A stretch of 64,000 nt of DNA from Ridgeia piscesae (Eukaryota; Annelida; Polychaeta; Sabellida; Siboglinidae). Where the stretch lies: NCBI GenBank assembly GCA_025642075.2, contig JAODUO010000037.1:648501-712500 (forward strand). The letters are read 5' to 3'. The notes below the pieces were generated by a model that was not told where the DNA came from, searched no databases, and saw only the letters and a list, made by a program, of their open reading frames with translations. Below, piece after piece: positions 45,901-54,900 of this stretch (positions within the stretch are counted from its first letter, which is position 1; the number at the start of each line of letters is the position of its first letter). A program made the position numbers and the translations under genes.

Positions 45901-48900
45901 ACTTTTTGTATTAATGTGGAATACTTGGGTTTGCTGATTGGTGTCACTTGCCTCTTAGATGTGACTGTGTTTCAATTTCAGGATACAATTCCTTGGACAT
46001 GGGACGGCCCTGATGCGTAAGTAGTTCAAATGTAATTCATCTATGGCGTTAGAATAGCTTTGGTTGATGGATGCGTTATATTTTCTCTGAAGCAAACAGC
46101 TTCCTTTCTCCTGTCATTTATGCCTGTATTTCATTTCAACAATTTTGTCTTATAAAATTAATTTTAAAAATAGGCAGTTCTGTACCGCAACCAGGTCCTC
46201 CTAGTGTATTTTAACCTTTTGTCAAAATTCTGCCAAATTAAAATATTATAAGGTGGGTAATGTGTTATTTTACTTCTATAGCCATTCATGAATGTTAATG
46301 TTGTGTTAGCAGATAATGGCCAAATTATTGTTCATTTGAACACATTTGGTCAGCGAATGAATTTGGGGTATATTAAATATTTGACAGCTGTCTTGCATTG
46401 TCGTGGTCAGATCCAACAAAGCCAGTGTTGCAGGTGTTAGTTCTGACTTAGTGAATGGATGGTATAACACCATCAGTGTAGTTTCGTACTGAGTACAGGG
46501 ACAACTGTTTGGCACAAGTGTAGTGTCTTACTAGTTGGTACAGAGAGCATTCTCAAGCAGAATATTGTCCGCACTTGTCCCAAAACAGTCATGAAGCTGA
46601 CAGTCGTATTACTGTTGTGTTGCTATTGTACTCTGTCGGGAAATGCCTCTGCTTCAGTGGTTGTTTCTCTTATGCCTTTTTCAGACTGAAAGTGCTGTGG
46701 CTAACTCTATGCCAGTTTAACACTAGCCTGGAAATGGAGGTGCGTCTGACAGCATGCAAACATTCTCATTCCCATCTCTCTCCCCTTCTCTCTCTCCCCT
46801 CACCCTCTGCTCTCCCCTGTCCACTCTGCCCTATCCTCTTCCTCAGGGCTTTATGCAGGACCAAATTATTGCCAGTCACACATGTTTTGGTGGACACATG
46901 GATGTTAACTGTTAAGCCAGTTTACAAACTTTCAAATGTGTCTGATGACCAGAAATGGACTACAAACACACACGTGACACCATTTATACTCACTTTCAAA
47001 GCATAACCAACAATATCTATGGTTTTAGAAGACAGTTTTTTGCTCCTTCATTTTGTTTACCCATCCACCCATATTTCTACCCATCCACGTTGGGTTTTAC
47101 ACATTCAAATGACAGGTGGACGGGTCTCTGCATAAAGCTATTCTCTCTCTTCTCCTCTCTCCCATCTCCCTCCCTTCTCTGTCCCTCTCACTCTCTCGCT
47201 TGCCTGCACAGCTTATAGATAATAGAGACCAGGAACAACCTTCTTTAAATGTAGAACAACGTTGAGTTTCAAATGCATAACAGATGATTTTCTAGAAGTC
47301 CTTTGATTCGCTGGGTTAGAACAGCAAAACACCCTGCTAAAACACCCTGCCATTCCACTGAAACAAAACATGTTTCTTATTTATGCACTAGTTTTCCACT
47401 GTACATAAACAATAGCCTATTGTGTGTGTTTATTTCTGAGTTGAAAGTACAGTCAGTACAACCGCCTGCTCCTTTGCTAGACTAGACATAGATGCTAAAT
47501 TTTGGGTTGATACTGACTGTGGAGTGAATCTTTGATCTGGCAATTGCATTTGGTGCATAATTAAGGTTGCTAATGGTCTCACTTAATATCCTGCCGAAAG
47601 CACTCTACACTGTTAACATGGCACATGTGATTGCACTATAGCACTATGACTGGTTTGGGACTTAATCCTGTACTCTAATATCACATCAGTTGCAAGTATC
47701 GTGCAAGTGCATAGTGTTCACTTTCAGTTCCAGTTTTGCATGTCATAGCTAATTTTGTAGCAGGATATATTCGACTTCACAATCACGATTAAGCACATGG
47801 CATGACTTCCAGCAAGCTATGCCTTACCAATGTGCAGTCCTCCAGAATATACCAGATAAATCTTTCCTGGTGTGACATGATATCTACAAAATCAATATTT
47901 CCTGGTGTGACCTGACATCTACCAAATCAATCTTTCCTAGTGTGACCTGACATCTACCAAATCAATCTTTCCTTGTGTGACATGACATCTACCAAATCAA
48001 TCTTTCCTTGTGTGACATGACATCTACCAAATCAATATTTCCTTGTGTGACCGGACATCTACCAAATCAATCTTTTCTGAGGTGGCATGACATCTACTAA
48101 ATACATTTTCACCTGCATGCGCATTTTTGCTTAACAACTTAGCCGTATGTTTTTGTCACAATTGGAAAACATGAAATGTCAGCAAAATATCTGACAGTAT
48201 GTTTAACTGTTTACTGAAGTTCATTTGTAAGCTTGATGGATGTGAATGGTCAGTGGACATTGGACAGTGGACAGTGGACAGTGCCAGCACCCACAGGAAC
48301 ATGAGAACAGAGATGCTGCAATTACAAATCATTAATGAAATATGATGGAGACTGTCAGACATTCACGGTGCTCTAGAATATTACCTGAAATAGTCCTAAG
48401 TTGTGACATACTTCTAAAAGGTGAAGCCACTTATTCATCCTGTTCATGTACACACAGGGAGGTTGCTTCACATGATATGTTGGTGTGCCTAATGGTTACT
48501 GTGTTGTTTAAAGATAGTGCAGTGTGATTAAAAAGAGTTTTCAAAGTACACTGTATGTATTTTGATATGTTATTTCTTGCTTGCCAGGAGTCATAATTAT
48601 TGAGATGACATTATAAGTTGTGTATTTTAATGAATAGTTAGCAAAATGCTAAGAACTGTAAGTTTGTTAATAAGTCTGAAAACCTTTGAATATTATTTTA
48701 AAGTGTTTCATGATAAGGTGATTACCTACTAAAATTAAGTCAGCAGTTCTAACAGTAATTTTATTTTTGAAATACAAACATGTATGTTGTCTGTCATTCT
48801 GGGTCTTATATGAGACCTTTCCTGTTACAGTTCTTACCTGTCTACTACCCCAGCCCCGAGGAAGTCAAAGATGTCGCGTTGTTTGCACGTAACGTTAGAG

Positions 48901-51900
48901 CCAAGATGGCAGAGTGAGTGCACTATGTTTTATCATTGTAACTTGATATCTCCATCAGAATGTTCACATACTATTGTGGTATGTTTGTAGTAGTGACCAT
49001 GTGTTTAAAATGACACAGATTTGTGTGAAGTCGGAGTAGTTATATTGTGGCCAGTACTATACTGCATGATTCCACTGTTAGTCGGAACACCAAGGCCATA
49101 AGCAGAGACCCGTCCACCCGTCATTTGGATGGGTAAAAACCGTTGTGGACGGGTAGAAATATGGGTGGACGGGTAAAAAAATTAAGGAGCAAAAAATTCT
49201 TCCAAAACCATAGATATTGTCAGTTATGCTTCATTTTAAAGTTTGTTAACTGGCTTAACAGTTAACATCCATGTGTCCACTAAAACATGTGTGACTGGCA
49301 ATAATTTGGTCCTGCATAAAGCCCTGCGGAACACTGACTGTACAACCATGGATAGTACGTTGAGAACCGTGCCTATTTTTCATGTCTCCTGTGGGTGACA
49401 GAAAGAGGAACTCTGTTTCTAGTACTGTGAGGACCAGTTAAATTGTATACTGATGCAGTAGTTTGACAGTATGTGAAGGACAGTCAAGTTTCATACTGAT
49501 TCAGTAGTTTGACAGTATGTGAAGGACAGTCAAGTTTTATACTGATTCAGTAGTTTGACAGTATGTGAGGGCCAGTTAAGTTTTATACTGATTCAGTAGT
49601 TTGACAGTATGTGAGGGCCAGTTAAGTTTTATACTGATTCAGTAGTTTGACAGTATGTGAGGGCCAGTTAAGTTTCATACTGATTCAGTAGTTTGACAGT
49701 ATGTGAAGGACAGTCAAGTTTTATACTGATTCAGTATTGTGATATTATTTGAGGGCCAGTTAAGTTTCATACTGATTCAGTAGTTTGACACTATGACATA
49801 GGGCTCTGGGTGTGTCTGTCACGGATGACACGTACGAGGACTGTCAGCTGTCATCATACACATCACAGCTGGACCTTCCCATCATGATGCAACTTTCAAA
49901 GTCACGCAAACTCTGCAAGAAACTCAGGTATGAAGAGCACATGTGATGACAACCTACTGTGGTCATTCATGTGTGTGTGTGTGTGTCAGTGTGTTGGTAT
50001 CGGTGCGTTTGTGTGTGTGAGTGTCATTGTTAACCCTGCGACCGGCCAGGGCCGCTTAATTGGCCCGAGACACCTTCCTGCATAAAATATTTTTTAGTTT
50101 GCATAATCTGTAACTGACCCGCGCACATTTGGTATCATCGGATAGCTGACAGATTTTTCAAGATGATGTATATTTATTCATGAGCAGATTGAATGACAGC
50201 AAGCTACACACGGGCGGAGAAAACATGTGACAAAGTTGATGCCCAAATTTGGGTGGTTTACTACACCTTCCTTGACAAATTTACACATCCATTCATAAAG
50301 GTCCGACCCCCGCATACATGGCACCAATAGAGAGCTCTGTTCTTGCACAACCTGGGAAAAATAAACGTGGGTGGGGCTGGTCCAACGAATCAGAACCAAG
50401 CTTTCAAACACCGCGTCATCTTCCCGCCAGAGCATGATGGCGGACGTTTGTGTCGAAGAACTTTCTCGATTGAAATGTTTACTTCGGATTATCTAAAGTT
50501 ACTGCATCTATGTTTCGACAAAACAACTGACAGTATTCAAGAATAAGACTATTATACTAGTTGAAATAGTTAGAATGACTTTGGATGCTTTGTGGTCTGA
50601 AAAATCGACCATTTGTCAGCGCAACATTTCACCGCTCGCGCCACAGGTTTTCGCCGGAGACGAATGTGGCAGCAATCGGACGGCTTAAAATAGCCTACCT
50701 CGATGTTGAAAAAAATCATGAAAATTTCTCAACGGAATTGATTTTGTTTTTTGGCAGCTAAAACATATGGGTACATTTATCTTGCAGGAAGTAGGAAATT
50801 TGTCCATTCAGTAATTATTTGGGAGCAGGATAGTCCATTTGTTTTTTTCGTATTTTTTGGATGACGTTCAACAAATAATATCACCATGATTATCTGACAT
50901 AATACAATTTTATTATGATAAAGAGTTCATTTAGCAGTAAAATGATTCCTCATTCATATTTCTATGATAAGTATTTGCAGAGTTATGATTTTTATTGTAA
51001 CAGTATGCAACAGAGGATTTTCGCTGGCCGGTCGCAGGGTTAAAATGGATAAAACAAACTTGCCATCACAAATGTAACAATGTTTCGTGAAGTAATTAGA
51101 GTGACTTGTTCCTCAGACTTGACATCAGAAATGTGACAATGTTTCATGAAGTAATCAGAGTGATATATTCCTCAGACATGACATCAGAAATGTGACAATG
51201 TTTCATGAAGTAATCAGAGTGATATATTCCTCAGACTTGACATCAGAAATGTGACAATGTTTCATGAAGTAATCAGAGTGATATATTCCTCAGACATGAC
51301 ATCAGAAATGTGACAATGTTTCATGAAGTAATCAGAGTGATATATTCCTCAGACTTGACATCAGAAATGTGACAATGTTTCATGAAGTAATCAGAGTGAT
51401 ATATTCCTCAGACATGACGTCAGAAATGTGACAATGTTTCATGAAGTAATCAGAGTGATATATTCCTCAGACATGACATCAGAAATGTGACAATGTTTCA
51501 TGAAGTAATCAGAGTGATATATTCCTCAGACATGACATCAGAAATGTGACAATGTTTCATGAAGTAATCAGAGTGATATATTCCTCAGACATGACATCAG
51601 AAATGTGACAATGTTTCATGAAGTAATCAGAGTGATATATTCCTCAGACTTGACATCAGAAATGTGACAATGTTTCATGAAGTAATCAGAGTGATATATT
51701 CCTCAGACATGACATCAGAAATGTGACAATGTTTCATGAAGTAATCAGAGTGATATATTCCTCAGACATGACATCAGAAATGTGACAATGTTTCATGAAG
51801 TAATCAGAGTGATATATTCCTCAGACATGACATCAGAAATGTGACAATGTTTCATGAAGTAATCAGAGTGATATATTCCTCAGACTTGACATCAGAAATG

Positions 51901-54900
51901 TGACAATGTTTCATGAAGTAATCAGAGTGATATATTCCTCAGACATGACGTCAGAAATGTGACAATGTTTCATGAAGTAATCAGAGTGATATATTCCTCA
52001 GACATGACATCAGAAATGTGACAATGTTTCGTGAAGTAATCAGAGTGATATATTCCTCAGACATGACATCAGAAATGTGACAATGTTTCGTGAAGTAATC
52101 AGAGTGATATATTCCTCAGACATGACATCAGAAATGTGACAATGTTTCGTGAAGTAATCAGAGTGATATATTCCTCAGACATGACATCAGAAATGTGACA
52201 ATGTTTCTTGAAGTAATCAGAGTGATATATTCCTCAGACATGACATCAGAAATGTGACAATGTTTCATGAAGTAATCAGAGTGATATATTCCTCAGACTT
52301 GACATCAGAAATGTGACAATGTTTCATGAAGTAATCAGAGTGATATATTCCTCAGACATGACATCAGAAATGTGACAATGTTTCATGAAGTAATCAGAGT
52401 GATATATTCCTCAGACATGACATCAGAAATGTGACAATGTTTCATGAAGTAATCAGAGTGATATATTCCTCAGACTTGACATCAGAAATGTGATAATGTT
52501 TCATGAAGTAATCAGAGTGATATATTCCTCAGACATGACATCAGAAATGTGACAATGTTTCGTGAAGTAATCAGAGTGATATATTCCTCAGACATGACAT
52601 CAGAAATGTGATAATGTTTCATGAAGTAATCAGAGTGATATATTCCTTAGACTTGACATCAGAAATGGCAAGAGCAGTGAGCTGTTGGAGCGTCTGTGTC
52701 ATATTGTGACGTCCAAGTCGACACAGGTGACACTCGAGGAGTTCGCATCCTGCCTTCAGTTGCCAGTGTGTGACACTATGAAGGAGATGTTTGCCCTCTA
52801 TGACAAGGTATTTCATCGTATATTTTCGTAATTACACTAAATTTGTTATTATAACAGTTAAAACATATTTTACAGCAGTCAGCTGCAATGGCAGTGACAT
52901 TTCCATGAAGGCACATTGTTTTAAACATCTGTCAAATCAAGCCCTTCATGTGATAGAATGTCACCAGTTATTCACGTGTTACAGAAAGGTTGTGGACAAG
53001 TGGACCTGCGGGAATATGCAATGGCAATGTGTCTACTGATACGACAACCAACACAGATCGAGGACATTTTGAGACTCGCCTTCCAGGTAAGTCAACCTCC
53101 ATGAGAGGTGAGAGCAGTCTCACTAATATAATAGTTGCAGTTTGTTACGTGTGCAACTAAAATTACAGCCACATTTGTGAGAATATAATACCAACAGATT
53201 GATAATAATAATAACAACAATAATTTTTTTTATAAACGGCTGTATATCCAGAATATACTTCCACTCAGTGGTGCATAAAATACAACATTTGTAAAACAGA
53301 AATAACTAAAATGTATGTAATAAATTAAGCTAACATGTAAAGAAAAAATGCTGAATGGCAATAAATAGATAAATAAATAAAAATGGTAGAGTATAACCTA
53401 CTTATCAGCAATAAATTAATTGTAAAATAATTTTTTTTAATCTGTTTTCACATTGTAATGTAAACATTCATGTATAGTAACAGGTCAGGGCTGCTAGTGA
53501 AATGATTGTGGTGTATAGGTATTTGATCACGGGTCAAAGGGCAGGGTGACAACAGAGGAACTCAAAGGAATTCTGCACGTCTTGTGTGGAGTAGACAACT
53601 CTCAGGCCCAGGAGCTCCTACAAGAACTCTCCACATCTGACAAACATACCATCACATATAGTAAGCAGACTCTTATACTTGATTACTTGATATTACTCCT
53701 CTTGTAATATGTTTGTGAGAAAAACAAACCTATGTGTTATCAACCAGTTTCGTTCACCCCACATTTGCCTGTGTCTTTTGGAAGAGACACTAAAAGCCGG
53801 TGGTCCCTTCTATCTGGTGTCTATGCCAGGGGAAGTAAAAGATCCCACACAGGGAGTAAATGTGTAACCTGTAGTTGACTCACTAATTCTAGGGAACACA
53901 ACTCCTGCGTTTGCCCATGTTTGGGCTGTTTGGAGTGACTAATTCAACCACAGCCCAGTTTAGCACCAATAATTAATTGTGTCGACATGGAGACTTTTTG
54001 TTCCGATTGATTTCCAACCTGCTGATTAGAAAGTGTAAAAAATGATGAAATCCATCAGTGGGCTGGTGACAAACTGAAGAGACAGAGCTAGACAAATGAT
54101 GATTGTCTGACAGCTTTCATGGAACCTCATGAATATCAGTGTCTTTCGAACAGTTCATTTTATCTGACACGTCCCTTGTCATCATATCAAAACATTAATT
54201 TACTTGCACAGAGAGATAAGGGCGTGTACTGTGGATGTCCAGATTGCATAATATCATACCTATGTAAATTATTTCTAACCATTGCATCAGTTGTACTGTT
54301 GTAACCATTTTGTCAAAAAGGGGAAATTTGATTCGTTTATGGATGCGATATGAATACATTAAACCAAGGCTATATTGTTAGTATTAGAATAACTATTTTG
54401 AAGGTGTACTGTACTGCCCATAGATTCTGTTTAATGATAACCCAGATATAGTGTTCACAGTTGGAATGTTGCACCCTGAGTATTGTCGAGTTGAATTAGT
54501 GAGTCCACTACATGTTACACATTTACCCCCTGTATGGGATCTTTTACTTTCCCTGGCATAGACACAAGATAGAAGGAGACCACCGGATATTAGTGTATCT
54601 TCCAAGAGACACAGGCAATGTGAGGTGATCGAAATTGTCTAACTTTTGAACAGGCCCCAGGTGGGATTGCCCCACCGTCCCTTCGATTGATAGTCCAGCG
54701 CTCTACCGCACGACCACCGCTCCCCATCATGGGTGCCTAATATATTGCTTAAGGTTCAAGTGTAATAGCATTGTCTAGTACAATCTACCCCTCATTAGCA
54801 GCCACATGGCTAACAAGGCCAACGGCTGCAGTTACAAAAAGAATTTATCCCAATCGGCTGCCGAAACTACTATGTTTAATCACAACGTGATGTCTGTGTT

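Noticed and set aside
51058..52650. CRISPR-like array
   Set aside because: The repeats are contiguous 59-bp units without unique spacers, in an animal intron.
52661..52668. AG at 52661-52662 as acceptor of LPCAT exon 10
   Set aside because: It keeps the frame, but it lacks a pyrimidine run and would drop LDI, which aligns with LPCAT1. The AG at 52650 is better.
54660..54726. Functional tRNA gene on the minus strand
   Set aside because: Box A is good, but box B is decayed, no cloverleaf can be completed, and the sequence continues into a SINE body shared with 53749-53915.
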